The translations under genes and the position numbers were made by a program. Shown here one piece after another: positions 11,983 to 24,400 of a stretch of DNA of 64,000 nucleotides. Positions within the stretch are counted from its first letter, which is position 1, and the number at the start of each line of letters is the position of its first letter. The DNA lies in NCBI GenBank assembly GCA_032358165.1, contig JAALGY010000032.1, forward strand, positions 1,116,001 to 1,180,000. The letters run 5' to 3'. The DNA is from Diplosphaera chodatii (taxonomy: Eukaryota > Chlorophyta > Trebouxiophyceae > Prasiolales > Stichococcaceae). Below the pieces are notes generated by a model. That model had not been told where the DNA came from. It made no database searches and saw nothing but the letters and a program-made list of their open reading frames with translations.

Positions 11983-14177
11983 ATGACAGCTGCACGCGTG
12001 CAGATGACATCAGGTGTGATACATGAAGTGCCAAGTGCAGGCAGGTTGCACACATTTGCTTTGTGCCAGGCGCTGAGCTGTGGGCCTGCCATCACCCACA
12101 GAAGTCTTCTGGACGTGCCACCTGCACGCACTGTCGACAGAGGTGGAGGAGGTTATGGGCCTGCTGCTGGGCGACGTGCTGGTGAGTAAGGCCGTCTGCT
12201 GCATACTGCAGCATTGGCAACAGTGATCATTCTAGACAGCTTGCAAGTCGCTCGACGAATGATCGCTCCCGCTGCGCTGCAGCATCAGGAGGACGGGTCT
12301 GCAACCGTCCGCGTCTGGGCTGCTGTGCCGCAAATCCGCACCGACCGCCGAAAGGTGCAGAAAGGCTGAAGGCGCTGCTACAGGCTCCACGTGCTCATGA
12401 TCAATGTGCTTATCGGTGGCCTCCTGATCGATGATAGTGGTACAGCGCCACCTGAGCAGGACCGGGTGGAAGCCAGTCCCGAGCAGATGGCGCGCTGCTC
12501 AGCAAAGGCAGAGCGCTTCTCAAGTGAGACGGGCACACTGACCCGCGTAGTGGGCTGGTACCACAGCCATCCACACATCACTGTGCTGCCGTCCCACGTC
12601 GACATACGGACGCAGGCGATGTACCAGATGCTGGACCCTGGCTTCATCGGCCTCATCATCTCGACCTTTAATGAGGCAGGTTGCGCCGTCTTGGTATCCT
12701 GCCGAGATGGCAGCTTCACCTCCCCCCTCACCTTTCACGCTCAAGCATGGTCACTTATGTGCCATCAACGCGTTGAGCAGTGTGCTGCAGGACCCGACGA
12801 TGCACATCCAGACGGTGCAAATCACAGCGTTTCAGTCGGTGTCCACAGCCGCGCAGCCGCCCCGGGTGCCCGCCCTGGACGCGACGGACATCGACCAGGC
12901 CATGGCAGCCTCCACAGCAGGTGCCTGACTGTTGCTGTCGTGCCTGACGTTGCCGTCGCGCTGTCGTCCTTCAATGCGTAAAGTGCTACATGTGCAATGG
13001 TGCTACACATGGCAGCCTGCTCTGAAGGTCCTCGGTCCCCTGCTACCATTCGCAGCGGCCTACAGCTCGGGGGACTGGGCGCGGCGGGAGGTGCAGCTGG
13101 ACGTGGTGCCCTCACACGGCTTGGCAGAGCAGTCGCTGTCGGACATCTCGAAGGCTCTGTTGGTGGTGCGCATGTGGCTGTGCTCCACGTTCAGAAGCAT
13201 CACAGGCGCCAGCCCAGCATCGTATCCCTGGGGTTTATCTTCTCACCTGCATGTCCGCGTGCATGCAGACGCTCTTTCAGGAGGAGCGGGCAGCATATGA
13301 GGCAGCACTGGAGGATGCTCGAGACGCAGATGGCAAGATCGACCCCCTGGCCGCGCTGCAGCATGCCGCCACCTACCAGCAGCACCTCGCCAGCCTGATC
13401 GAGATCATCCTGGGTAGCTTATTATTGTCCTTGCTTTCTGCCTAGTTTTCCACAAGCTCTTGACTGCGTCAGATGCGCCGCTCATGGGTCCAAAGCGCAG
13501 TTTGCAGGCCGAACGAGACCCTGTTCAATGTCGTGGCAGGGCCCACGCTCCACAGTCTACGCACAAGCCGCACGCAGGCCGCGCTGCAGCGACAGCAGCT
13601 GGACGCACTGGAGCCGGTGCTGCGGGAGGCGGTGGAGGCACAGCGCGATCAGCAGCAGCAGCAGCAGCAAGCCGAGGCGCACCAGCGTCAGCACCATCAA
13701 CAGCAGACAGGCATGGCTCCTGCTGTCAGCCAAGCTTCGGCCAACCGGCAATCTGACGCGCATGTGCCGCAGCTGGCCTCACAGCTAGCTGCTGCGCTGT
13801 CCTCAGGTGCTCAGCTCGGCCCGCCGGCGGTGCCCACAAGCAGCACATATGAGCCGGCCAACAGCAACACTTACGCAGCGGCCAGCTCGGATCCCTGGGC
13901 CAGCACCGCATCTGAGCCGTGGGCGATGTCGGGGCAGGAAGTGACTGATGTGGCAAAGGCGCGCCTGGCTGCGGAGGACCGCTCTGGCGCCCGTGCAGCC
14001 GCTTCGGAACCCGTGCAGATCAGCCAGCCTCCTGCGCAAGCGGCAGCACAGCAGCCAGCATCGGCAGTCGGCTCGCCTGATGTCTTCGAGGACCTGTTCT
14101 TCAGCCATCTGACGCTCAATGACTATGGGCAGGTGGTACCAACAGCGCCGCCCCACGGACAGCAGCACCCTCCCTGA
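11983..14177 (+). CDS. BRCC3: Lys-63-specific deubiquitinase BRCC36 (JAMM/MPN+)
   Basis: Zinc metalloprotease that cuts Lys63-linked ubiquitin in BRISC/BRCA1-A type complexes. Exon 1 (11983-12013) encodes MTAARVQMTS. Exon 2 (12102-12181) continues EVFWTCHLHALSTEVEEVMG with the catalytic Glu. Exon 3 (12283-12354) gives VRVWAAVPQIRTDRRK. Exon 4 (from 12460) carries VGWYHSHPHITVLPSHVD, the complete JAMM metal-binding motif, then RTQAMYQMLDPGF. Later exons give VQITAFQSV, LFQEERAAYEAAL and a C-terminal helix LRTSRTQAALQRQQLDA. All catalytic residues are present, so it should be active. The last exon adds about 180 residues rich in Gln, Ala, Ser and Pro, including a run of seven Gln at about 13651, beyond the usual family end. 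The join after exon 4 probably uses GTATCC and is less certain. Confidence 0.92.
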
Positions 14178-14598
14178 AGGAAGTACCGTATCATGTCGTC
14201 GACCTGCGTTGAAGCGGTCAGAAACAGGCCTTGACGTGCGAACTCAGTAATCGCCTCGAGACATCCTTGCATTCTCCAAGCTTGCGAACAAGGGCCACAG
14301 CTGCATGATACACAGTTGATCAGATTGCAGACCTCGAAAGTGAATACAGGGCGTGCCCTGCCATCCCTCAGCAGCTCAGCTGTGCTCTTCGGCTGTTGTG
14401 CGCAACACGCTGATGTCGCCGTTTACACAGTGATGCTCTTGAGGTGTCTGTGAGCAGTTGAGTTATACATCGTCGCACTTCGCAGCCAGACAACGAGCAT
14501 GTCCTTGGTGACACCTGCCATCTGCATCCAGTGACAGCAAGTGTTCAACCCAGCAGAACACAGTAAGGTACAGGTGGGTCTCAACAGCAAACGATACC
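14178..14598. other. Intergenic, BRCC36 to PRP18
   Basis: About 420 bases between two same-strand genes. They should contain the BRCC36 3' UTR and the PRP18 promoter. A minus-strand ORF over 14463-15095 overlaps PRP18 exons and is a shadow. No other feature was seen. Confidence 0.4.
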
Positions 14599-16800
14599 AT
14601 GGACGCGCTGGCAGCTGCCATCGCGAGGAAGCGTAAAAGCACGCAGGACGAGTTCAAGGGGCGCAAGTATGTGAAGCGCGCCGAGCTGGAGGAGATGCGC
14701 ATCCGCAAGCTGAGGGACGAGGAGCAGGCGGAGCAGCATGCACGGGTGAGGTTTTGCACGTAGGCAAGCTGATTGAACTTTGAGTGATGCATGTTCATCC
14801 GCTGGCCAATGCCGCTCGGTCGCTCTGCTGCCTCAAGCGATGCGGTCCTCGACCGTACGTCACTCCACGTTTCTGCGCAGGCGTCGCCCAAGCTCCCTGA
14901 GGAGTCGCAGGAGAAGCAGCCAAAGGCGCAGCCGCACAAGCGGGGAGGCAGCGCAGCAGCGCCCACACAGGCAGCAGAGCCCGAGGCGGAGGACCTGCTG
15001 CCGATGGTGGAGGTGCTGCGCCGCCTGCGCGCCCTCGACCAGCCCATCACCCTCTTTGGCGAGGTGTGCATGCGATAAGGGGCACAGCTGTGCATGCACT
15101 TGATACGTTTTGCTTGCGTGCAGGTCCATCACACGATTTACTGTGGATGCAGCGGATGAACTTTCGTCTGGAAGGTGCAATGGTCTTGCGCTGGTTGTTT
15201 TGCTGCAGGATGATGTGGCACGGCGGGCGCGGCTGAAGCAGGCCGGCGAGGACCTGCAGCTGACGGACGAGCAGAAGGGCATGGGGCAGCAGAACAACAC
15301 GCTGCTGGAGCTTCAGCGGGCAGCAAAGGCGGCCAAGCGGCCCAACTCCGCAGCGGGCACCGACAAGCCCAAGCGGCCGACGTCTGCTGCCGGCGGGGAC
15401 AAGCCTGCGGAGCCATCAGACGCAGCTGCCACACAAAAGGTGGGCGTGAGGCACAACGCTACAGGAGGCTGATGTGACGATCTTAGATCTTGAGCCCGGG
15501 TGCTTGCAAAGACGGCAGACTTGACCTCGCCCGTGGTGCCGGCCCATCAGCAGGAGGCAGAGACCAGCAGCATGGGCGGTGACGCCACGGCGCCAGACAG
15601 CGAGGCAGAAGCTGCCATGGCGGCGTTCGAGGCAGCGGCTGTAGCGCTCAAGGCGCAGCAGGCGGAAAAGGCGATGACCACCGAGGACCGCATCGCCAAG
15701 CACCTGAAGCAATGGTGTGCGGAGTGGGAGGCGGACCTGGAGCGGCGGCCCGAAGAAGTGAAGGAATCTGGGCAAGGCAAGTAACGGTTGACAGGCGCTC
15801 AACAGCCAGCAGCTATGCTGCACTCTTCCGTTGTTGTTACAGTCGGCCATGCCGCACTGTGGCGTCAGCCAACGCGTCATCCTGATGACTGCAGGCATAC
15901 AGGTCATGACCCAGTACAAGCAGACAATGGCCTTCATCAAGCCACTGTACCGCGATCTGGCCAAGCGTCGTGTTCCAGGCGACATGCTTGCTGGGTGAGA
16001 CGCACAGCCAGCCTCAGGGCAGGACAACATGCTGCATGATACGTTTGTGCAGGTGTGATAACTCTGTTGCAGATTATGTGACACGTCTCACCTCACAGGT
16101 TGTGGATGATTGTGGACGCCATACGCAACCGCAACTACTTGTACGGCTATGACATCTACATGCGGCTTGCCATTGGTGCGAAGAGCCCCATGCTTGCGCC
16201 TGCTGCACGATGGTAGTGAGCGGCATGACTGGTGTTCACTGCTGATTCCCTTCCTGGCGCTTTGCATCCGTGTCGGGTTTGTTGCCTACAATGCTGAGGC
16301 TGATTCTCCAAACATCACCACAGGCAATGCGCCATGGCCCATTGGCGTGACGAGCATCGGCATTCACGAGCGGTCGTCCCGTGAGAAGATCTCGCACGCC
16401 ACCGGCATGAATGTGGGCGGCGCCGCGCACATCATGAACGACGAGGCAACGCGCAAATACCTGCAGGTAGGGCTGTTGCCGGCGTCAAGAAGTTATGTTG
16501 CATGCTCCTCAGGCAACCCGACCAATGACCTTGCATGCTCAGCGCATCACAATTGCTCCATTTTTACTGAACCTCTTGCTTGTGTGCTTGCAGGCGATGA
16601 AGCGGCTTCTGTCGTTCATGCAGCGGGCATACCCAACAGACCCATCCCGATCGGTCGACTTCGATGGCTTCCGGGACCAATCCCGTGGCGCTATTGGGGC
16701 CGGCAGCGATAAGCTGGTGTGCACCAACATGGCCTGCCACCGAGCAGCAGGGGGCCCTTCTGTCTGGCCGGATGCCAACTCAGCGTGCTCATCAACGTGA
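14599..16800 (+). CDS. PRPF18: Pre-mRNA-splicing factor 18 (PRP18)
   Basis: Second-step splicing factor of the U5 snRNP. Eight exons join in phase: 14599-14745, 14881-15063, 15209-15439, 15554-15776, 15895-15994, 16099-16175, 16324-16466 and 16594-16800, giving 436 residues. The N terminus MDALAAAIARKRKSTQDEF is the family start. EVLRRLRALDQPITLFGE is the PRP4-type (SFM) motif found in Prp18. The conserved C-terminal helical bundle runs from YKQTMAFIKPLYRDLAKR through WMIVDAIRNRNYLYGYDIY and PWPIGVTSIGIHERS to KRLLSFMQRAYPTDPSRSV. Exon 4 appears to end at a GC donor (CAAG|GCAAGTAA). The last ~40 residues do not match the usual SLLAEER ending, and alternative 3' exons may exist downstream. Confidence 0.93.
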
Positions 16801-16889
16801 AAGCCATCCCGGCTGATAGATTTGTGCACAGCAACTAGAGATTGAGTCAAAGGTATGCAGACTTAGCTCCCGAGCTTGCGTGTCATCAG

Positions 16890-17353
16890 GCGCTGTTGGA
16901 AGCCGAGCGGAGCGGCACAACATGGCGGGACCAGGGCCTCAAGCCGGCGCCCCACTTCCTGGACACTGACGGCACCGTCAAAGTGCCGCAGAATTGGCAG
17001 AGCATGGTGCGGTGCCGTGTGGCAGGTTGATCCCAAGCCTGCGCACATCAGCAAGCACCGTTGTGGAGCTGCGACAGGAGGCTTGCCGCTGCAGACTACA
17101 CACCACTGCTGGCCACGCATGGAACACCTGTGTTCGAATGCAGGTCAACGCGACCGTGCGGCAGCTGGGGTCGGCTTCGCCGACGCGGTCTGGTACGCCG
17201 CCACTTGGTGGCCGCAGCACTGTGGCTGTGAACTCGCCGGCCAGCCCCAGCAGGCTCGGCGGGCCAAAGGCAGCAGCAGCCAACAAGCCGCTAGAGGCGG
17301 CCCAGGTGGCAGACAAGCTGCCTAGAGCTGGCAGTCCGCTTCGGACGTCATGA
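16890..17353 (+). CDS. Unassigned exons downstream of PRP18
   Basis: Two plausible plus-strand exons were seen. The first starts at 16890 after TCATCAG and reads ALLEAERSGTTWRDQGLKP and PHFLDTDGTVKVPQNWQSM. A donor after ATG would leave phase 0 and join in frame to VNATVRQLGSASPTRSGTPP from about 17145, a Ser/Pro/Ala-rich tail ending at 17353. I do not recognise the product. It could be a small separate gene whose first exon I missed, or alternative 3' exons of PRP18: its last exon has a possible phase-0 donor near 16714 that would lead into this reading frame. RNA evidence would decide. Confidence 0.35.
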
Positions 17354-17736
17354 AATGTGACAGTTGGGATCGTCGGTGCATGTGGGACCCTGGCGCTTCC
17401 TTTTGAGATGGACAGAGTTGCCATTCGCAAACGATTATGTCGTGACTTATAGTCACTGACTATCCAACATATCTCCAGTTCTCCGAAATACCTGCCCTTT
17501 CAAGTAAAAGGGCTTCCTCCTCATGAGAAGCGGTACCGTGGCCAACACCTTTGCAAAATTGTAGTGTGCAAATCCGGTTGCTTAGATGTCATTGTACGCA
17601 GAACGCAAGTTATTGGTCCACCGAATTGCACTGCGCTGTTTGCATTGCAAGGCGCTGCATCACTTATTGTCCTGCCTCTATTTGCAATTTGAATCCCAGG
17701 CGCCTTTTCCATTGATGTGCATCAACTTCCTCGACG
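17354..17736. other. Intergenic, AT-richer than neighbours
   Basis: About 380 bases, visibly richer in A and T than the surrounding exons, with no supported coding exon. It probably holds the promoter of the SKA2-like gene. Confidence 0.35.
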
Positions 17737-18424
17737 ATGTCAGCTCTGTCGGACACATTGACTACGCTAGTGCGTCAGCTGTCGATGTGTGAGCTGGAGC
17801 TGTCAAAGCTTGACGCGCAACTGCAAAGCGAATTTGCGCAGCGGGATGCGCAGGTGGCCATTCGCACTTGCTCTGATCACATGGCCTTGTTCGTACAACG
17901 CCGCACAAACAGTTGCAGCAAGTGCCCGAACTCTCTGATCCATAAATAATGCCCAACGAGGTACCAGCCATGCTTGCAGGCTCCCAACCCGTTCGCTCTG
18001 CTCGTCAAGCTGCGCAAACTGCAGCGGTAAGCACAGCTGAACACGATGTGGCACTGTCAGCGTGATAGTGTAGTCATTCAATGTTAAGTCGTGTCATCGT
18101 TGGCTTGCAGACAGCTGCCGGGCGTGCGGCAGGAGTGCGAGCTGTGCCTGCAGGAGAAGCAGGTGTGCTGTCAGTACGTCATGCATGGCAGTTGAAAAAG
18201 GGCAATCGACCTGTGAACGATACCGGGATGTTCCTGTAGATGCACAGAAGCCCGTGTTGCTGGCAACAATCCTTCCATACGACGATGCCATATGATGATG
18301 TTGCTTTGATGGCGGCGCTTTGCAGGTAGCAGTGCAGGAGCTTGAGCGACAGATGCAGCAGTCGGCTGGCCACCTCAGCTCGCTGCAGCAGCGCACCGGC
18401 TTCCCAGTCGCCACCTCCTGCTGA
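17737..18424 (+). CDS. SKA2: SKA2-like spindle and kinetochore-associated protein
   Basis: Likely subunit of the Ska complex, which couples kinetochores to microtubules. Four exons join in phase (17737-17853, 17980-18026, 18111-18162, 18326-18424), giving 104 residues, close to the about 120 of animal SKA2. The N-terminal helix LVRQLSMCELELSKLDAQL, the short NPFALLVKLRKLQRQLPGV and the second helix VAVQELERQMQQSAGHL follow the SKA2 pattern of helices around an NP-x-LL-KL-R motif, as I recall it for plant homologues. The ending LQQRTGFPVATSC is abrupt: in the next frame the reading continues PPPADSWEQALQ, which would suit the family, so a frameshift or missed splice is possible. The next gene's ATG lies only 30 bases on. 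Confidence 0.6.
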
Positions 18425-18453
18425 CAGCTGGGAGCAGGCGCTGCAGGGGCGGC

Positions 18454-21400
18454 ATGGGCGCTGCAGCCCAGCGCCAGCTGCTGTCGGACCTCGTCTCCAA
18501 CCTGCTGCTCGCAGAGGTGCTCAGGCCTGCAACGTTACAGCTGCAGTCTTGGTGTGCGCATCATGCACTTCCGTCAGGAACACAGACCACGAAACGTCCT
18601 GAATCAAATGGCATTCAGCATATGGGTTGGAACACCTCTGCATTGCTTCGGATGCTGACTATGAAGGTCGTGCAACAGGAGGGCGATGCTGCACACAACG
18701 CTGGCCTGCGCTACTGTGAGGCCACCCTCAAGCAGCAGCATGTGTTGGGAGCAACACCCAGCCCGCAGTTCGCACTCGAGGAGCTGGACGAGTGAGTCTC
18801 GCGTATGGTTGTGCTCCACCAGAGCTTGTGCAGCTATGTTCAACTCCATTGGAGAGAAGCAACAGCGGCAGCACTCAGGCGTGCTTCGATGATTTCAGTG
18901 AGCTGCAAACACGAAAGTGCTAGGGATGAAGGTTTGCTGTGGTACAGGCTGCAAGAGCGGCTGTCGATCTCAGCGCAGCACAACAGAGCAGCTGCACTTG
19001 CACACATCCGTCAACTGCTGGCGGCGCAGGTACAGCACACGCTCATGGTCACCCGACCACCTTGTGTGTGTGCCATCTTTGCCGTGTGTCGCAGAGTTGC
19101 ACGCAAAGCCCCTAGTCTTCCGACAATCAGCAGGATGCCATCCATCCTCCCAGAGCCGTTGCCATGCGCAGGTGCACGCAGCGGCTGTGCAGCGGGAGGA
19201 GCAGGGCGTGCAGGTGCCCAACATGCCGCCGCCCCGAGAGCTGTCCGATGGCATGTGCTGCCTGCTGGTGCGCCTCGCGGGGCGGCCGTGCAGCCTGCTG
19301 CCCGAGCTGGACCTGGCCAGTGTGGACTTTGCTGCTGCCTCTCGGCCAGGTCTGATGAGCATGGCCCCATGCATATGTGTCATCATGGCGCAACGGCAGC
19401 AGCACTGGCTGCAGGAGCACTCAGCATGGTCTCATGTTGGAGCTTGTTGCAATGCTAATGCCAAGCAAGGCTGCACTAGGCAGTTTGCAGACTGGGTGTT
19501 GGCGCCGTGTGCTGCAGGCTCCGCACGGATGGGGCCTCTGCAGGTGGATCATACAAGTGACGACGCCAGCGTTGCCTCTACCGACACCCTGTCGCATTGG
19601 AGCAGCAGTGATGATGATCAGGCGGCCATGCCAGAGATGGCTGGTACTGCTGCGCTGGAAGCAGGTGCAGTACACTCGCTAATGCTCGAAGAGCTGTTGT
19701 ATCGTGCAGTGCAAGCTGACATGGCTTCTGAATGCATTGACAGGCTTCCCTTTGGGCCGCAGATGGCCTTGACGCTGACATGCTGGGACATTGGGAGGCA
19801 TGTCACCCAATTGCTGGTGTGCCTTCAGCCTGCAATGTACATCTGCCGGCTCCGCCGCACCGCAAGGACATCAGCATTGCAGCACGGATTTCGGCCGCAG
19901 TGGGCAGGAAAAACCCGCCATCTGAGTCCAACCTCGTTGATGAGCGGGATGCAGTCACACAGGTCAGCTGTTGTCTGGCAGGAGCCGTCCCTGTATCTGC
20001 CCGTCTCGTGCAGCAACTGGATCCTGCCATATGTTTGCATATTGAAACCCAGACCATGATTCCTTCCAGAAGTGAGATTATCACCGTTTTACGAATACTG
20101 TGTGCAGGTGCTGCAGTGCCTGCGTGGCGTGGTCACCAGTGGTCCAGTGCTGCAGCGCAGCGCCAGTCGAGGCACCAGCCACAGCTGCCAGACCGACTTG
20201 GAGCCTGTGCCGGGAACGCACACCGAGCAGCTGTCTGTCGGCGCTATGAATGCTGTGCTGAAGCCCTTTTCGCGCGCTGCATCAGCGAGCCTCAGGTGAT
20301 TGCAGGCATTTGACAGAGTTGTATGTGGGGCCACCACCTCGCGCCAGCATTCTATGCACCGACTGCCCAGCACTGTCAGCCATGGTGATGTGATGCGTGC
20401 GCAGGGTGCGGAGCGTAGTGAAGACTGCACTGGCGCCCAGCGCAGGCCAAGCAGGCTCATTGCCAGCGCCCCGCGCAGTTGCTGCCGTTGCGGCCGCCAT
20501 GCAGCAGCAGCTGCACGAGCTGGACGCCCTCCTCATGGAGCTGCCCAGCCAAAGGTGCTCTGCCTGCGCCAACCAGTCAAGTGTGGGCCACATCAACCGG
20601 CATTGATCTCACCTTCTATTCTGTACATCTATGGCAAGTTTCCCTACACATCTCCTGCGGCCACTTCACCTGTGTGATGAAGTATGAATGTGTCATGCAG
20701 GTCGGGAGGGGCGGGCTCCACGCTGCTGTGGCTGACTGCCGAGGTCCGCGGCATCGCGGCGCGGCTCAGGCTGCTGGACGCCGTTGGCAAGGTGGTGGCA
20801 GCAGCTGCGGCGACGTCGGCGGCAGATGCTGCCGGCGCGGGCGGCTCTGCCGCGTCTGCGCAGCTCGTCGACGGGCTGCAGGCCCTGCTGGGCCCCCCTC
20901 TGCTGCAGGGTGGACCCCAAGGTGATCGCTCAGGGCCCCCCGATCGATCGATCACGTAGGGTCTTCCGTGGCCCCTGATCAGAGCTGCCGATCAGTGCTC
21001 CCAGCCAATCGCCTGCAGTAGGAAGTGGGTCAGGACGTACGTAAGCACTGGACTCTCACTCACCACATCACGAGAACCACCCTAGATCTTGGCTTCGCGT
21101 GATGTGTGGCACACAGAACATCACCTTCAAGCTACAATGGAAGTCAGTCGGGCTGTGGGTTGATGAGCACATTGCTCTGCTGCTGCGCAGGCTCATGTGA
21201 GGCTGCACTGCTGTTGGAGCTGCTGAGCGCTGCGCTGGCGCCGCTGCTGGAGCACCTGCAGGCGTGGCTGGTGGACGGTCTACTGGACGACCCGTGCCGC
21301 GAGTTCTTCATTGTGACAGGCACGCCAATGCGCTTGTGTCTGTCCGGCATGTGCTGTCAACCCTTGTCTGCAGTGCAGATGTTACTCATTGCAGTTGTGT

Positions 21401-24400
21401 ATCAGCATACCTGCAGCCTGCATTCGCACTGTGATGCTGTTGCTGGCGCCCCTGGCCGTTGGCACGCTGCTGAGAACCATCTCACATATGCAAGATGGAG
21501 CTTTGCATCGGCGCACAGGCACGCATGTGGATGTTGGATCGCCGAAATTCTGGCGCGATGGTTACCGCCTGCGCCACATCTCCGGTGCTGCATGCGCAGC
21601 CGCCCCCGCCCTCCTGGCGCCCTTGCTCGACGGCATTCTGGCGGCCGGCAAAGCGCGCGTGCTGCTGCGCCATGACCAGGCAGCGGTGCAGGCATCAGCA
21701 GCAGGGCATACGGTCAGTCGCTCTGCAGAAGTGGGCAGCCCAGCCGCCAGCAGTCCTCAGCACACGGAGGGCGGCCTGTCACAGCTGTGCCAGGAGCGCC
21801 TCAGGGCAGCACTGGTTGCGCAGCTGAGCGCAGCCCGCAGCGGCAGCAGCGTGGAAGAGGGTGCAGGTTGCAGCTCTTCAGCACGTGGCGGTCGAGGCGG
21901 CCCGGCTTCCCGCATGATGGCTGCAGCGGCCGCTCAGTGCCTTGCACCCGCGCTGTCAAACCCCTCTGGCAGCTCCTATCCAGAAGCGCAACAGCGCAGA
22001 TCAGCCACTGAAGCGACTGGGTTTGGCGCGGCTGTGGCAGCTGGTTGGCCGCAGGCTGACTCCAGCTGGGTCACATCGTTGCAGCAGGTCACCGCCTGCC
22101 TCCCGCCGCTGCTTCCACTGCTGCCGCCAATGTTGCCGCTGCAGCACCCGCAGATTACAACTGACAGCGGCCCGAACAACGGCCTCCACCGCCTCGGTAG
22201 CGCAGCCATGCACTCAGCTGTACAGCACGCTTCAGCAGAGCGGCTGCTTCAGGATTGTGTGCTTGGGGCCATTCGCCAGCAGGTGGGTGCCAGCGGTGCA
22301 GCGTCAAAGCAGTGCATTTGCTGGTGGCACGCCTCAGGTACACCAGCTGATATGTGTTGCTTGACTCGAGCTGGGTATCTACTTGCTGCAAGTCCAAGAG
22401 GATTTTGGCACGCTGACTTGTGACAGAGCCTCTCTGTTGGCTGTCAGGTGGCACTCGCAGATGCAGCCTTGCTGCACCACCTGCGCGACAGCAATGTGCT
22501 GGGGGCGCAGCTGGCGGCGCTGCGGGGCCTCTTCCTGCTTGCGGCACCGGCCGTTGCTGACTTTGCAACACGCCTCTTCGCGCTGCTGGACGCAGGTTGG
22601 CTGCCCTGCGCAATGCCCTCCACCACACGCCACAGGGCGGATTGTAGAGCCCCAACAGCCTTCATATGCATGACCTGCTGCTCCACGTTCAGTCAGCGCT
22701 CGAGATGTAGGGCTTCTCTACCAGCTGGAATTCGATCATGACATCATGGCGCTGTGCTGCAGCCATCGCGGCGCCCGAGCCGTGTGCGGCAGCTGCGGCG
22801 GGGGGAGAGGCGGCAGCCGCACGCGCCCGGCCCGCCAGCATCCTGTCAGACAGCCCGGCGGCCGCGTCGGCGCGCCTGCAGCGGCTGCTGGCGGAGACGC
22901 TGGGCGGCGGCGCTGCGGCGGGCGGCAGCGCCGTACCATCGCTCGAGGCACTGACAGGTGCGATTTTCGAGTGCTCTCATGAACACCAGGGTAGTTCCTA
23001 CAGGCTCAGATGGTGCCGATGCTCTACAGAGGATATGGATCCCCCGTGCTGTGTGTCGCAGCATGTTATGCCGGAGTGGGATGATGCGGTGCTGAGTATG
23101 ACACGCGCCTAGCATGTTCCTGCAGCACACTGGGAGCCCGCGCCCCCGGCCGCCCAGCAGGCCAGCGCCGGCAGCATCGCGCTGGTGGCGCGGCTGCGGG
23201 TGGAGTGCCACATCACCGGCTCCCCTGCAGTGCTGCTCACGGATGCTGCCCTGCGCCAATTCAGCAGCATCCTCACCTCACTGCTCCAGGTCGATTGCTG
23301 CTTTGTGTGTTGACTGCCCATGGGTTGCTATGTTGCCAGATTGTGGATTCTAATCCTAACTTCAGCCATGCACGTGTACCAGCCACGCTTGCTGCACTGC
23401 ATGCTGATGCAATGGCTCATGACGGCTGCGACATGGCTGCTGTGGCAGGGCCTGCTGCTGGGATTGCAAACCCCTCTTGGGCCACAGCCGCCAGCCCCTG
23501 TTCACTGGACAGCGCACACCCTGGGCGCACATCAGCGGCTTACTCCAGGGTGGCCGTGCACTGCTGGGCAGGTGCGGTGGGCGCTGGAGGGGCTGCAGGC
23601 GCTGCAGCCGCGGTGGGGGGCGCCCTCCCCGGCGGCGGCGGCGCTGCGGCAGGAGATGCTGCACTTCGTGGCCGGCCTGCACGCCTGGTCGCTGCACGCG
23701 GTGCTGGACACCGGCTGGGGCGCGCTGCAGCAGGCAATGGCTGTGCAGTGCGGAGCTTGCGGTCGCTGGGTCCATGTGCAGTGTCTCGCTTGGAACGAAC
23801 CTCCACCATGCAGCTGCACATAGCCTGAAGCGAGGGGATGCTCCAAACACGCAAGCTGGCATGGGCACTGCGCGGCGTTCGAAAGCGATTCACTTGTCGG
23901 AGCAGTTTTGCACTTGCCATGCTGGGCAGCCAAAGCGTAACGTCTGTCACGCATGTGGCAACTAGTGGCATGACAGGGTCGTTATTCAGTGGCCAATATG
24001 TTCACGCCGGGATGCACTGCTGCAGGACATGGCGCAGGCCAGCACCCTGGCGGCGCTGGCGGCTGCCCTGGAGCGCTTCCTGAGGCGCGCAGCTGGCCGA
24101 GCGTTTGCGCCGCCAGACCCGGGCGCCCACCTGCTGCAGGGCGCCCTGCACGGGCTGCTGGGCGCTGTGCGGGACTTCACCACACGCCGTGCTGCCGCCA
24201 CGCAGGTGCTGCAAGCAGCGCCCTGCACTGCGACCTCCTGACCACTTCGACCTGCAGTCACATATCCAAGGTCACACTCTTTGGGCTGCATGCATTGGAA
24301 ATGCACCGACTGGGACGAATGCACTGGCTGGGACGACGACACACGTGTTTCTGCCAGTTGATCACATATTTGAGGTTTCCTGGCACAGGGCCTACGTCAG

